From positions 1 to 33,602 of the forward strand of contig JAQUQI010000015.1 in the NCBI GenBank assembly GCA_028716165.1: a stretch of 33,602 nucleotides of DNA, in the 5' to 3' direction. Made by a program: the position numbers and the translations under genes. The notes under the pieces are model-generated. The model worked only from the letters and a program-made list of their open reading frames with translations, ran no database searches and was not told the DNA's origin. Each line of letters begins with the position of its first letter. The first letter of the stretch is position 1. The DNA comes from Candidatus Omnitrophota bacterium. Its GTDB lineage: Bacteria; Omnitrophota; Gorgyraeia; JABMRG01. Below, piece by piece: positions 23,457 to 32,251 of this stretch.

Positions 23457-25778
23457 ATGAAAATAAAAAATTTTGTTATTTTTAATTTTATTTTTTTAGC
23501 GGTCCTTTCCGTCATTGCCATTATGCCTTCCGGTGTTTACGCGCAGAATGCCCCGCAGGAAAGCAGAGAGACCATCACGGATATAGCCATAGAAGGCAAC
23601 AAGGCCGTCAGCACTAACACCATCCTTTCAAAGATAATGAGCAGGACAGGAGCGCGGTTTGTTCAAAGGACCGTGAATGAAGACATAAAACGCTTGTATG
23701 CCACGGGATTTTTTACTGATGTTATAGCTGAAGCGGAAGATTCCGAAGGCGGTATCAAGCTGATATTCAAAGTTACGGAAAAATCCGTGATAGGAAATAT
23801 TGTTTTTGAAGGCAATAAGGTTTACAGGGCGGATGTTCTTAGAAAGCAGATAGAGACAAAAGAAGGAGACGTCCTGAATAAAAGGATTATTGCCGAGGAT
23901 ATACGCAAGCTGGAGACCTTTTACCGCAAAAAGGGGTACCCGCTCGTAAAGATAGAATATAAATTTGATACGGATCAGGAATCCAATGTGTCCACGGTTT
24001 ATATTACGATAGACGAAAAAAACCAATACAGAATCAGGAGCATCGTATTTACCGGTAATAAGGTATTTACATCCGACAGGCTGATGAAAGTAATATCAAC
24101 CCGGACGGACGGGTTGTTCAGATCAGGGGTCCTTGATGAAAACCTGCTCAAACAGGACATGGAAAGGCTTGCGGCCTTTTATAAGGATAACGGTTTTATT
24201 GACGCCGCGGCTTCTTATTCGGTAGAATACGCGGAGAAAGGCATTACCGTTAATATTTCGGTAACGGAAAACAGCCAGTATTTTGTGGGCAAGGTGAATG
24301 TAGAAGGTAATAAGGTCATAGGAAACAAGGCTATTGAAAAAGACTTGAAAATGAAAGAGAAGGCCCCCTATAGCCCCAGTAATTTGCGCGCGGATATTAT
24401 CAGCATGCAGACTTTATATTTTGACAAAGGCTATATGGAGTGCGTGATAAAGCCAGAAACCTTATTGGATAAAGAAACAAAGACTATTAATGTTTCATAT
24501 ACTATTTCCGAAGGAAGCTTGAGTTATGTTAATGAAATAAAAATAACCGGCAATTCCAAGACTAAAGACAAGGTTATCAGGAGAGAACTTAGGCTGTATC
24601 CCGGCGAAAAATTTGACGGCGACAAACTCAAGAGATCCAAACAGAGGCTCTATGACCTCGGTTATTTTGATGAAGTCATATTTGACACCGTGCCCATGGG
24701 CGAGCCGGACAAGAAAGACCTTGTGGTAAGCGTTAAAGAAAGCAAAACAGGAGAATTCAGTTTTGGCGGAGGATACAGTTCCGTTGACAGGTTGATAGGT
24801 TTCGTTGAGGTAGCCCAAAGAAATTTTGACATAACCAATTTCAAAACATTTACCGGCGCCGGACAGATCTTGAGTGTCAAGGCGGAACTTGGTTATGTCA
24901 GGCAGAATTATACTTTAAGTTTTACCGAGCCGTGGATATTCGGCTATCCATATCTTTTTGGGTTTGACCTGTTTAGTTTTGACAGGGATAAAAAGGAGTC
25001 TCTCGGTTATGGTTACAGCGAGAAGCGCACAGGCGGAAACCTGCGTTTCGGCAAAGAATTTACCGATTATGACCGCGCTGACCTGCGCTATAGGTTGGAA
25101 AGGATAAAGATAGGGGACGTATCAGACGACGCTCTTCAGGCATTGAAGGATGAGGAGGGCAAGAACACTATAAGCAGTCTGGCCCTTACGCTTACGAGAG
25201 ACACTACGGACAGTAAGTTTAATCCGATGCAGGGGCACGTGCTTTCCGCGACCGCTGAAAATGCCGGAGGCCCGATGGGGGGAGATAAAGATTTCTATAA
25301 ATTGACCGGTATAGCGGATTTCTTCTTTAATTATCAGAAAAAACTTGTTCTTGAATTAAAGGCGACAGGCGGCTGGGCGAAGGAATATGACGATTCCACA
25401 TACGTGCCTATATATGAAAGGTTTTTCGCCGGAGGCGCTAATACCATAAGGGGTTATAAGGAACGCAGTGTCGGCCCGCGCGACACCAATACGGGAGACC
25501 CGATAGGCGGCGAGGCAATGCTTGTCGGAAATGCCGAACTTACCTATCCTATATTCAAGAATTTCAAGATCGCGGCTTTTTATGATGTGGGCAGTGTATG
25601 GCATTCAACGGATGATGATATAAGAGCTGATGATTTCAAGTCCGGAACAGGTTTTGGCGTAAGAGTTAAGACTCCCATAGGCCCTGTGAAGGTTGATTTG
25701 GGTTATCCCCTTGATAAGGCTCATCCCGACGACAAGCAGAAGGTAAGGTTCCATTTCAGCATGACAAGAGGCTTCTAA
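23457..25778 (+). CDS. bamA: Outer-membrane protein assembly factor BamA
   Basis: 773 residues. A signal peptide (1 to about 29, ending GVYAQ) is followed by five POTRA domains (about 38-420; recurring I..GN...S...L and YF...GY patterns, for example IVFEGNKVY and ITGNSKTKDKVIRRELRLYPGE) and a 16-stranded Omp85 barrel (about 430-773) with the conserved RGY of strand 6 (GANTIRGYKE) and terminal HFSMTRGF ending in Phe. It is the core enzyme inserting barrels into the outer membrane. It stands in the common bamA-skp-lpxD-fabZ-lpxA order. The ATG has a weak ribosome site. No bamD or rseP is adjacent. Confidence 0.96.
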   Translation: MKIKNFVIFNFIFLAVLSVIAIMPSGVYAQNAPQESRETITDIAIEGNKAVSTNTILSKIMSRTGARFVQRTVNEDIKRLYATGFFTDVIAEAEDSEGGIKLIFKVTEKSVIGNIVFEGNKVYRADVLRKQIETKEGDVLNKRIIAEDIRKLETFYRKKGYPLVKIEYKFDTDQESNVSTVYITIDEKNQYRIRSIVFTGNKVFTSDRLMKVISTRTDGLFRSGVLDENLLKQDMERLAAFYKDNGFIDAAASYSVEYAEKGITVNISVTENSQYFVGKVNVEGNKVIGNKAIEKDLKMKEKAPYSPSNLRADIISMQTLYFDKGYMECVIKPETLLDKETKTINVSYTISEGSLSYVNEIKITGNSKTKDKVIRRELRLYPGEKFDGDKLKRSKQRLYDLGYFDEVIFDTVPMGEPDKKDLVVSVKESKTGEFSFGGGYSSVDRLIGFVEVAQRNFDITNFKTFTGAGQILSVKAELGYVRQNYTLSFTEPWIFGYPYLFGFDLFSFDRDKKESLGYGYSEKRTGGNLRFGKEFTDYDRADLRYRLERIKIGDVSDDALQALKDEEGKNTISSLALTLTRDTTDSKFNPMQGHVLSATAENAGGPMGGDKDFYKLTGIADFFFNYQKKLVLELKATGGWAKEYDDSTYVPIYERFFAGGANTIRGYKERSVGPRDTNTGDPIGGEAMLVGNAELTYPIFKNFKIAAFYDVGSVWHSTDDDIRADDFKSGTGFGVRVKTPIGPVKVDLGYPLDKAHPDDKQKVRFHFSMTRGF

Positions 25779-25822
25779 GTTTTTTAAAAAAATCCGCAAA
25801 TACGGAAAAACAGGAGGAAGAT

Positions 25823-26347
25823 ATGCGCAGGATGAACATGGTATTTTTATTTGCGTTTTTTATTTCGTGTTTTACCTATACGGGCATTGCCCGGGCCGCT
25901 GACGTAAAGATAGGCTATATTGATATTGCCGCTGTTTTTGACGGTTATGACAGAACAAAAGAAGAAGACGCAAAGCTCGGCACCAAAAGCCAGAGTAAAC
26001 AAGCCCAGCGCGACAAGATGGTTGAGAACGTAAGGAATATGAAGAACGAGATAGAGCTTTTGAATGAAAAGCAGAAAGAAAAAAAACAGATCCAGATTGA
26101 TGATGAGATACGAAAACTGCAGGATTTTGACCGCGAAGGTAAGGCGGAGCTTCAGCGCGAGAGAGATGATATGGTAAAGGCCATACTAAAAGATATAGAA
26201 TCAGTTGTAAATGATTATGCCGCTCAAAACAGCTACACAATGATTCTTAACAGCAGAGTCCTTGAATACGCGCTGGAGGAATATAATATTACCAAGGCGG
26301 TGCTTAACCTGCTAAACTCTAAATACAGAAGAAGCGCGGTTAGATGA
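25823..26347 (+). CDS. skp: OmpH/Skp-family periplasmic chaperone
   Basis: 174 residues; strong AGGAGGA (25812-25818). Signal peptide 1 to about 26 (ending ARAA), then the family opening DVKIGYIDIAAVFDGYDRTKE. A long charged coiled coil (about 50-120) forms the tentacles, and AAQNSYTMILNSRVLEYA closes the body strand. Skp trimers hold unfolded outer-membrane proteins for BamA. The stop overlaps the lpxD ATG (ATGA). Confidence 0.9.
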   Translation: MRRMNMVFLFAFFISCFTYTGIARAADVKIGYIDIAAVFDGYDRTKEEDAKLGTKSQSKQAQRDKMVENVRNMKNEIELLNEKQKEKKQIQIDDEIRKLQDFDREGKAELQRERDDMVKAILKDIESVVNDYAAQNSYTMILNSRVLEYALEEYNITKAVLNLLNSKYRRSAVR

Positions 26348-27354
26348 AAAAAAGCCTTAAAGAAATAGCGGCGCTGGTTAACGGCGAGCTTATAGGCAAT
26401 GGCGATATATTGATTGGCAGTGTTAACGGTATCAGAGAGGCGCAGGAAGGCGACATCACATTTCTTGCCAATCCTTTGTATGGGCCGCTATTGGCTAAAA
26501 CTAACGCCTCCGCGGTTATTACATCAAGAGATATTGTTTCATCGGTAAAGCCTATTATCAGAACAGCCGATCCTTCCCTTGCTTTTACTAAGATCATATC
26601 TTTATTTCGCCCCGCGGAGGAAAACAGTCTGCCAAAGGGCATAGATAAGCTGGCTGTTATTGGAAAAGACGCGAAACTTGGTAAAAATATTTCTGTGGCG
26701 GCCTTTGTAGTCATAGAGCAGGGGGCGGAAATTGGAGACGGCGCCGTTATCTATCCGCATGTGTATGTCGGACATAATGCGAAAATAGGAAGACACGCCA
26801 AACTGTATCCGGGAGTTGTTGTAAGAGAAGGCTGTGTGGTTGGAGAAAGAGTTATAATCCATAGTAACAGCGTGGTGGGATCAGACGGGTTTGGCTATGT
26901 AAAAGTAAACAATGCCCATCAAAAAATACTTCAAACCGGCATTGTGCTGATAGGCGATGATGTTGAAATCGGTTCCAATGTTTCTATTGACAGGGCGCGG
27001 TTCGGCAGGACTATTATCGGCAAGGGAACAAAGATAGACAACCTTGTCCAGATAGCGCATAATGTAATTATAGGAGAGAACACTATAATAGTTTCTCAAG
27101 CGGGCATTTCCGGGAGCGCGCGTATAGGAAATAATGTTATATTGGCAGGGCAATCAGGCGTTGTGGGCCACGTTCAAATAGGCGACAATGTTATAGTCGC
27201 GGCCCAGGCCGGCGTTACGAAATCAGTGCCTCCGGATACTGCTGTGCTCGGTTCGCCTGCCAATAATATATCAGAGCAAAAACGCATATTTGCCTGCCTG
27301 CACAGATTACCTGAATTGTTCAAAATCGTTAAAGAGATAAAAGACAGGATTTGA
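26344..27354 (+). CDS. lpxD: UDP-3-O-acylglucosamine N-acyltransferase
   Basis: 336 residues, the third step of lipid A synthesis. An N-terminal uridine-binding domain (1 to about 100: IAALVNGELIGNGDILI, DITFLANPLY) is followed by a left-handed beta-helix of hexapeptide repeats (about 105-300) with the catalytic His in VQIAHNVIIG, then a C-terminal helix. It is coupled to skp by a 4-base overlap. Confidence 0.95.
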   Translation: MKKSLKEIAALVNGELIGNGDILIGSVNGIREAQEGDITFLANPLYGPLLAKTNASAVITSRDIVSSVKPIIRTADPSLAFTKIISLFRPAEENSLPKGIDKLAVIGKDAKLGKNISVAAFVVIEQGAEIGDGAVIYPHVYVGHNAKIGRHAKLYPGVVVREGCVVGERVIIHSNSVVGSDGFGYVKVNNAHQKILQTGIVLIGDDVEIGSNVSIDRARFGRTIIGKGTKIDNLVQIAHNVIIGENTIIVSQAGISGSARIGNNVILAGQSGVVGHVQIGDNVIVAAQAGVTKSVPPDTAVLGSPANNISEQKRIFACLHRLPELFKIVKEIKDRI

Positions 27355-27381
27355 ACCTAAAATAAAAAAAAGGGGTAAAGC

Positions 27382-28698
27382 TTGGCTTTCCAAAGGACTA
27401 TAAAAAAAACAAGCAGTATTGAAGGTATTGGAATACACACAGGCAAGTTGATCAAGTTACTGCTAAAGCCGGCTTCAGCCGGAAGCGGCATAAGATTTAT
27501 AAGGACAGACTTGGCAGGCAAGCCTGTTATCCCCGCTTTACTTTCCAGCGTATCAATGTCCGGTTCCGGAAGCGGACAACGCAGGACATCTATAGGGGAG
27601 GGCGCCGCGCAAATACATACGGTAGAACATTTGTTGGCCACCTTATCAGGGCTTGGTATTGATAATATGGAAATTGAGATTAACGGCCCCGAACTGCCCG
27701 GTCTTGACGGCAGTGCCCTGGGTTTTGTAAAAGCTATAAAAGATGCCGGCATAGCGGAACAGGACATGGTCCGCTATGAATTGGGCGTAAGACAGCCTGT
27801 CAAAGTGGAGGACAACGGCTCCATGCTGTTGATCCTGCCTGACGTAAACTTTAGAATATCATATACCCTGGATTATCCGACAACTAATTTCAAGACCCAG
27901 TATGGTAATTTTCTGATAACCCAGGAATCATATGAAAATGACATTGCCCCGAGCAGGACATTTTGCTTGCAGGAAGAAGTGGAATCTCTGCGTAATTTAG
28001 GTTATGGAAAAGGCGCTTCTTTGGAAAATACAGTTGTGGTAGGGGAAAATGGAGTAGTATCAGGTAAGCTTCGTTTTGAAGATGAATTTCTTAGGCACAA
28101 GGTATTAGATTTGATAGGAGATATGTATCTTTTGGGTTGCCGTTTAAGGGGCCATATCGTTGCTATAAAAAGCGGCCATAGGCTAAATATTGAGTTATTG
28201 CGCGCCATTGCCAAGCATGCCGAATCTTTTTCCATTAAGGATAAGACTGAAGGCCCTGTTTCAAAAAGTGTCCTGGATCAGGAAGACATCAAGGCCATTC
28301 TCCCCCACAGATATCCTTTCTTGATGGTTGACAGAATAATTGAATTAAAGGAATTGTCCGCGGTCGGCATTAAAAAGCTTACTATGAATGATTATTTTTT
28401 CGCCGGTCATTTTCCGGGAAATCCTGTAATGCCTGGAGTTCTTATGCTTGAGGCAATGGCCCAGGTGGGAGGCGTTATCCTGCTTAACCGGCCTGAAAAC
28501 AGGGGTAAAACAGCGTATTTTATGTTTATCAATGACGCCAAATTCAGGCGCATAGTGCGTCCTGGTGATGAGCTTCGTCTGGAGGTAGACGTTGTAAAAT
28601 ACAAGACAAGGACAGGCCAGGTGCGCGGAAGAGCTTTAGTTGACGGCAATCTTGCCGCTGAAGCCAATCTTAATTTTGCTTTTGGCAATGAACGATAG
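27382..28698 (+). CDS. lpxC/fabZ: LpxC-FabZ fusion (deacetylase + hydroxyacyl-ACP dehydratase)
   Basis: 438 residues from a TTG start with AAAAGGGG (27370-27377) just upstream. Residues 1 to about 285 are LpxC, the committed lipid A step: TVEHLLATLSGLGIDN (H83), H239 and D243 in RHKVLDLIGD as zinc ligands, and H266 in KSGH. Residues about 295-438 are FabZ: ILPHRYPFLMVDRI, catalytic H343 (AGHFPG) and E357 (MLEAMAQ). The fusion joins an enzyme that consumes the hydroxyacyl-GlcNAc product with one that competes for the same hydroxyacyl-ACP pool. Such LpxC-FabZ fusions are known in Bacteroidota and PVC/Omnitrophota-type genomes. Both active sites appear intact. Confidence 0.95.
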   Translation: MAFQRTIKKTSSIEGIGIHTGKLIKLLLKPASAGSGIRFIRTDLAGKPVIPALLSSVSMSGSGSGQRRTSIGEGAAQIHTVEHLLATLSGLGIDNMEIEINGPELPGLDGSALGFVKAIKDAGIAEQDMVRYELGVRQPVKVEDNGSMLLILPDVNFRISYTLDYPTTNFKTQYGNFLITQESYENDIAPSRTFCLQEEVESLRNLGYGKGASLENTVVVGENGVVSGKLRFEDEFLRHKVLDLIGDMYLLGCRLRGHIVAIKSGHRLNIELLRAIAKHAESFSIKDKTEGPVSKSVLDQEDIKAILPHRYPFLMVDRIIELKELSAVGIKKLTMNDYFFAGHFPGNPVMPGVLMLEAMAQVGGVILLNRPENRGKTAYFMFINDAKFRRIVRPGDELRLEVDVVKYKTRTGQVRGRALVDGNLAAEANLNFAFGNER

Positions 28699-28711
28699 GT
28701 AGATTAATCCG

Positions 28712-29482
28712 ATGGATATACACAAAACGGCGATAATTAGCAAAGAAGCGAAAATCGGCGACGGAGTTTCAATAGGCCCTTATGCTGTTGTTAACGGCAA
28801 TGCTGAAATAGGAGCGGGCACGTCTATAGGCGCGCATTGTGTTATTGACGAGTTTACGACAATAGGCAGGAATTGCCGGATATTTTCCGGGGCCGTAATC
28901 GGCAGTATCACGCAGGACAAAAAATTTGTCAATAAAAAGAGTTTTTTAACGATTGGAGACAATAATATAATACGCGAATATGCCACTATAAATAGAGGTA
29001 CTGTTGAGAACAGCAGGACATTAGTTGGCAACAATTGTTTGTTAATGGCTTATAGCCATGTTGCCCATGATTGCGCGATAGGTGACAATGTTATTATTGC
29101 TAACTGCGGGACATTAGCGGGCCATGTCAGGCTGGATAATGGGGCCATGATCGGAGGACTGGCGGCCGCGCATCAGTTTACGCGCGTAGGCACTATGGCT
29201 ATTGTAGGCGGTTGTTCAAAAGTTGTGCAGGATATTGTGCCGTATGCTATGGCAGACGGCCATCCGGCTAAAGTTTACACGGTGAATACTCTTGGGTTAA
29301 AGCGGGCGGGTTTTGATAGCGGGTCAATATCCAGCCTGAAACAGGCCTTTAAAATTATTTTTTCACTGGGGCTTAACACAAAAAACGCCCTGTCAAAAAT
29401 AGAGAAACAGCTCGCCCCGACAAAGGAAATAACCGTTCTTTTGGATTTTATCAAAGGTTCCAAGAGAGGTATCTCCAAATAG
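28712..29482 (+). CDS. lpxA: UDP-N-acetylglucosamine acyltransferase
   Basis: 256 residues, the first lipid A step, moving a hydroxyacyl group from ACP to UDP-GlcNAc. A left-handed beta-helix of hexapeptides is followed by a helical C-terminus. The catalytic His is in MAYSHVAHDCAIGDN and the downstream GHVRLDNGAMIGGL and HQFTRVG motifs match LpxA. It follows lpxC-fabZ by 13 bases, with no strong Shine-Dalgarno. Confidence 0.95.
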   Translation: MDIHKTAIISKEAKIGDGVSIGPYAVVNGNAEIGAGTSIGAHCVIDEFTTIGRNCRIFSGAVIGSITQDKKFVNKKSFLTIGDNNIIREYATINRGTVENSRTLVGNNCLLMAYSHVAHDCAIGDNVIIANCGTLAGHVRLDNGAMIGGLAAAHQFTRVGTMAIVGGCSKVVQDIVPYAMADGHPAKVYTVNTLGLKRAGFDSGSISSLKQAFKIIFSLGLNTKNALSKIEKQLAPTKEITVLLDFIKGSKRGISK

Positions 29483-29487
29483 ATAAA

Positions 29488-30300
29488 ATGACTAATCTGC
29501 GCCAGATCGCTATCATTGCCGGTAGCGGAAAATTCCCACTGCTTGTTGCCAAGGCCGCCAAATCCAATAATCTGAAGGTAATTACGCTTTCCATCATCTC
29601 ATCCGCCGACAAGAAAATGGAAGTTGTTGGTGACAAAAATTATTGGATAGAATTAGGCCAGGGCAAACAGCTTTTGGATATAATGAAAAAGGAAGGCGTT
29701 ACGCATGCCGTTATGGCCGGCAAGATAAACAAGTCTACCATTATAAGGCAGAGTGTCAGGCTTGATCAGGAAGCAAAGAATATTTTGTCAAGAGTCAGGG
29801 ACAAAAAAGACGATACTATATTGTCAGCCGTTGCCGGAAGGCTCCGGGATTTTAATATTGAACTTTTGGATTCAACATTATTTCTAAAAGGTTTTATGTC
29901 CGAAAGAGGTACCATGACCAGAAAACCCTTAAGCAAAATACATTTACAGGATATCCGCTTTGGGCTTTCTATAGCCAAAAATATGGGTTCTTTAGATATT
30001 GGACAATCTGTTATTATTAAAGATAGAGCGGTGATCGCGGTTGAGGCCATAGAAGGGACTGATGAGGCCATTAAAAGGGCGGGCCAGCTTGTCGGCGAAG
30101 GTTGTGTTGTTGTCAAGGTATCAAAACCGGCCCAGGACATGCGATTTGATGTGCCTGTTGTGGGCCTTGAAACGATTAAAGCCATGAAATTCTCCGGCGC
30201 TTCAGTGCTTGCCCTTGAAGCGGGCAAGGTTCTTATGCTTGAAAAATCGGATATGATACAGGAAGCGGAAAAAATAGGATTGTCCATAGTAGGTGTGTGA
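29488..30300 (+). CDS. lpxI: UDP-2,3-diacylglucosamine pyrophosphatase LpxI (DUF1009)
   Basis: 270 residues. It hydrolyses UDP-2,3-diacyl-GlcN to lipid X, replacing LpxH. It has the IAIIAGSGKFPLLVAKAAK opening, THAVMAGKINK in the middle and the C-terminal catalytic domain (QSVIIKDRAVIAVEAIEGTD, then KPAQDMRFDVPVVGLETI). It lies between lpxA and nadE, with lpxB facing from the other strand, completing the pathway up to the disaccharide. Confidence 0.93.
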   Translation: MTNLRQIAIIAGSGKFPLLVAKAAKSNNLKVITLSIISSADKKMEVVGDKNYWIELGQGKQLLDIMKKEGVTHAVMAGKINKSTIIRQSVRLDQEAKNILSRVRDKKDDTILSAVAGRLRDFNIELLDSTLFLKGFMSERGTMTRKPLSKIHLQDIRFGLSIAKNMGSLDIGQSVIIKDRAVIAVEAIEGTDEAIKRAGQLVGEGCVVVKVSKPAQDMRFDVPVVGLETIKAMKFSGASVLALEAGKVLMLEKSDMIQEAEKIGLSIVGV

Positions 30301-30302
30301 AT

Positions 30303-31073
30303 ATGAAGGGTTTTGATATAAACTCAAAGGTTGTGCGTAAAAAACTTATAAATTTTGTCCGTTCCATATGTGCCGCGAAAGGTTTTAGCAAGGTAATATT
30401 AGGGCTGTCCGGCGGGCTTGATTCTTCCGTAGTAGCTTATTTGTCGGTTCAAGCTTTAGGAAAAGACAATGTGCTTGGAGTCAGCATGCCTTATGGCACA
30501 CTTTTTAACCAATCAACACAGGATGCGAAAAGGCTTGCCGCGGGCCTGGGCATAAAAGTTGTGACCATAGATATAAAACCCATGCTGGATGCCTATTTCA
30601 GAACAGACAGGGCCGCGGATAATATAAGGCGCGGAAATAAAATGGCCAGAGAAAGGATGTCTATACTTTTTGACCTTTCCCGGGTATACGATAGCCTTGT
30701 TGTCGGCACATCCAACAGGACGGAGATCCTGGTAGGGTATGGCACCATATATGGCGATTGCGCCTATGCCTTTAATCCCATAGCATGTCTTTACAAAAGC
30801 CAGCTCAAGTATTTTGCCTCGTATCTGGGCATCCCGTCTTTTATACTAAAGAAAGCGCCAAGCGCTGACTTGTGGCCGGGCCAGACTGATGAAGGCGAAA
30901 TGGGTTATGCCTATAAAGATATTGACAGGCTTTTGTTTTGTATGATTGATAAAAAGATGGACAAAAATCAGCTTATTCTTGAGGGTTTTGATACGAAGTT
31001 TATAAATTATATAAAAAATCGCGTAAGAAATAATAAATTTAAATCACAACTGCCTGTAATGGCAAAACTCTGA
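30303..31073 (+). CDS. nadE: NAD synthetase, ammonia-dependent type
   Basis: 256 residues from ATG 30303, with an AGGTG ribosome site (30291-30295) seven bases upstream; a GTG at 30297 overlapping lpxI is possible. PP-loop ATPase with LGLSGGLDSSVVAYLS (SGGxDS), GTSNRTEILVGYGTIYGD, and KKAPSADLWPGQTDEGEMGY. It adenylates deamido-NAD and amidates it to NAD+. There is no nitrilase-like glutaminase domain, so it should use free ammonia. It lies oddly within the lipid A cluster. Confidence 0.93.
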   Translation: MKGFDINSKVVRKKLINFVRSICAAKGFSKVILGLSGGLDSSVVAYLSVQALGKDNVLGVSMPYGTLFNQSTQDAKRLAAGLGIKVVTIDIKPMLDAYFRTDRAADNIRRGNKMARERMSILFDLSRVYDSLVVGTSNRTEILVGYGTIYGDCAYAFNPIACLYKSQLKYFASYLGIPSFILKKAPSADLWPGQTDEGEMGYAYKDIDRLLFCMIDKKMDKNQLILEGFDTKFINYIKNRVRNNKFKSQLPVMAKL

Positions 31074-31105
31074 TACCGCGCGCCTTCCAATGGTTTGGCG
31101 CCGAC

Positions 31106-32251
31106 TTAAGCAGGGTTATTATTGATAAAACGGATAATTTCCCCAGCGGCGCGCATACCGGCCCCAGGCGTGCCAAGAGATTTTTTTACCTTAATAAACT
31201 CCTGTTTGATACCGCAAGATAGCTCTTTGTTTGAGATGATCCGTTGCAGGTATGAGGAAATTTTTTCAGGCCTTGCGTCATATTGCAGAAATTCTTCAAC
31301 GATTTTCTTCCCCGCCACGATATTTACAAGTCCGATAAAAGGTAATTTTATCAGTTTTTTTGTCAGTATATATGTGAGGAAATTGGTTTTATAGATTATT
31401 GCCATAGGTATTCCTATCAGGGCCGTTTCTAATGTTGCTGTCCCGGAGGCGACCATGGCGCAGTCGCAGATATTTAAGGCATTGTAAATATTATCATGGA
31501 CAATAAGAACCTTTATGCCTAAGCCTGACATTAGATCTTTGATAGCAGAAACGTCTATCGTAGGCGCCAGAGGCAGTATAAAATTAATATCGGTTTTGGA
31601 TGTATTTGCCAGTGTGAGGGCCGACTCAAGCATGATGGGAAGAATATTTTTTATTTCCGATTTTCTTGAACCAGGCAGTATGCCGATCACTTTGCTGTTC
31701 TCTTGTATGCCAAGATTTTTTTTGAATTCTTTTGCATCCGCGGTGACTTTTACTATTTCAAGAAGGGGATGCCCCACGCATTTCACGTCTATGGAGTATT
31801 TTCTGTATAAGGTTTCTTCAAATTGGAAGAAAACGATAATTTTGTCCACAAGCCTGCGTATGGTATTAACGCGCCAAAGCCCCCACGCCCAAATTTGCGG
31901 GCTTATATAATAAATTACCGGTACGCCCATGTTCTTTAAAACCCTGGCTACCCGAAGATTGAATTCCGCGTAATCCAAAAGGATAGCGTAGTCAGGCCGC
32001 TGTTTTTTTATCTGTCTTATAAGACAGCCAAGCACATTTCTTAGTTTTAGGTATCCTCTTAATAATCCACCGGGCCCTATGAATGCCAGGTGTGTGATTT
32101 TGTCAAATAATTGAGCGCCTGCCGCCTCCATCTCGTCACCGCCCAAGCCCCGGAATACGATGTCCTTTTGTATGGAGCGCATATCCTTTATAAGGTTTGC
32201 GGCATACCTGTCGCTTGAGGCTTCCCCAGCTATTATTAATATATTTTTCAT
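31106..32251 (-). CDS. lpxB: Lipid-A-disaccharide synthase
   Basis: 381 residues, glycosyltransferase family 19. It condenses lipid X with UDP-2,3-diacyl-GlcN into the tetraacyl disaccharide. It opens ILIIAGEASSDRYAANLIKD (family GEASGD, here with S-S-D), then RGLGGDEMEAAG, YYISPQIWAWG, CVGHPLLE, ILPGSRKSEI and ASGTATLETALIGIPMAI. Its start overlaps the stop of the upstream oxidoreductase (TGATG), so the two are coupled. It converges on nadE across 32 bases with only a weak 5-bp hairpin. Confidence 0.95.
   Translation of the reverse strand: MKNILIIAGEASSDRYAANLIKDMRSIQKDIVFRGLGGDEMEAAGAQLFDKITHLAFIGPGGLLRGYLKLRNVLGCLIRQIKKQRPDYAILLDYAEFNLRVARVLKNMGVPVIYYISPQIWAWGLWRVNTIRRLVDKIIVFFQFEETLYRKYSIDVKCVGHPLLEIVKVTADAKEFKKNLGIQENSKVIGILPGSRKSEIKNILPIMLESALTLANTSKTDINFILPLAPTIDVSAIKDLMSGLGIKVLIVHDNIYNALNICDCAMVASGTATLETALIGIPMAIIYKTNFLTYILTKKLIKLPFIGLVNIVAGKKIVEEFLQYDARPEKISSYLQRIISNKELSCGIKQEFIKVKKSLGTPGAGMRAAGEIIRFINNNPA

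Noticed and set aside
31080-31101. Terminator between nadE and lpxB
   Set aside because: Only a 5-bp GCGCC/GGCGC stem with a 12-base loop and no T-tract.
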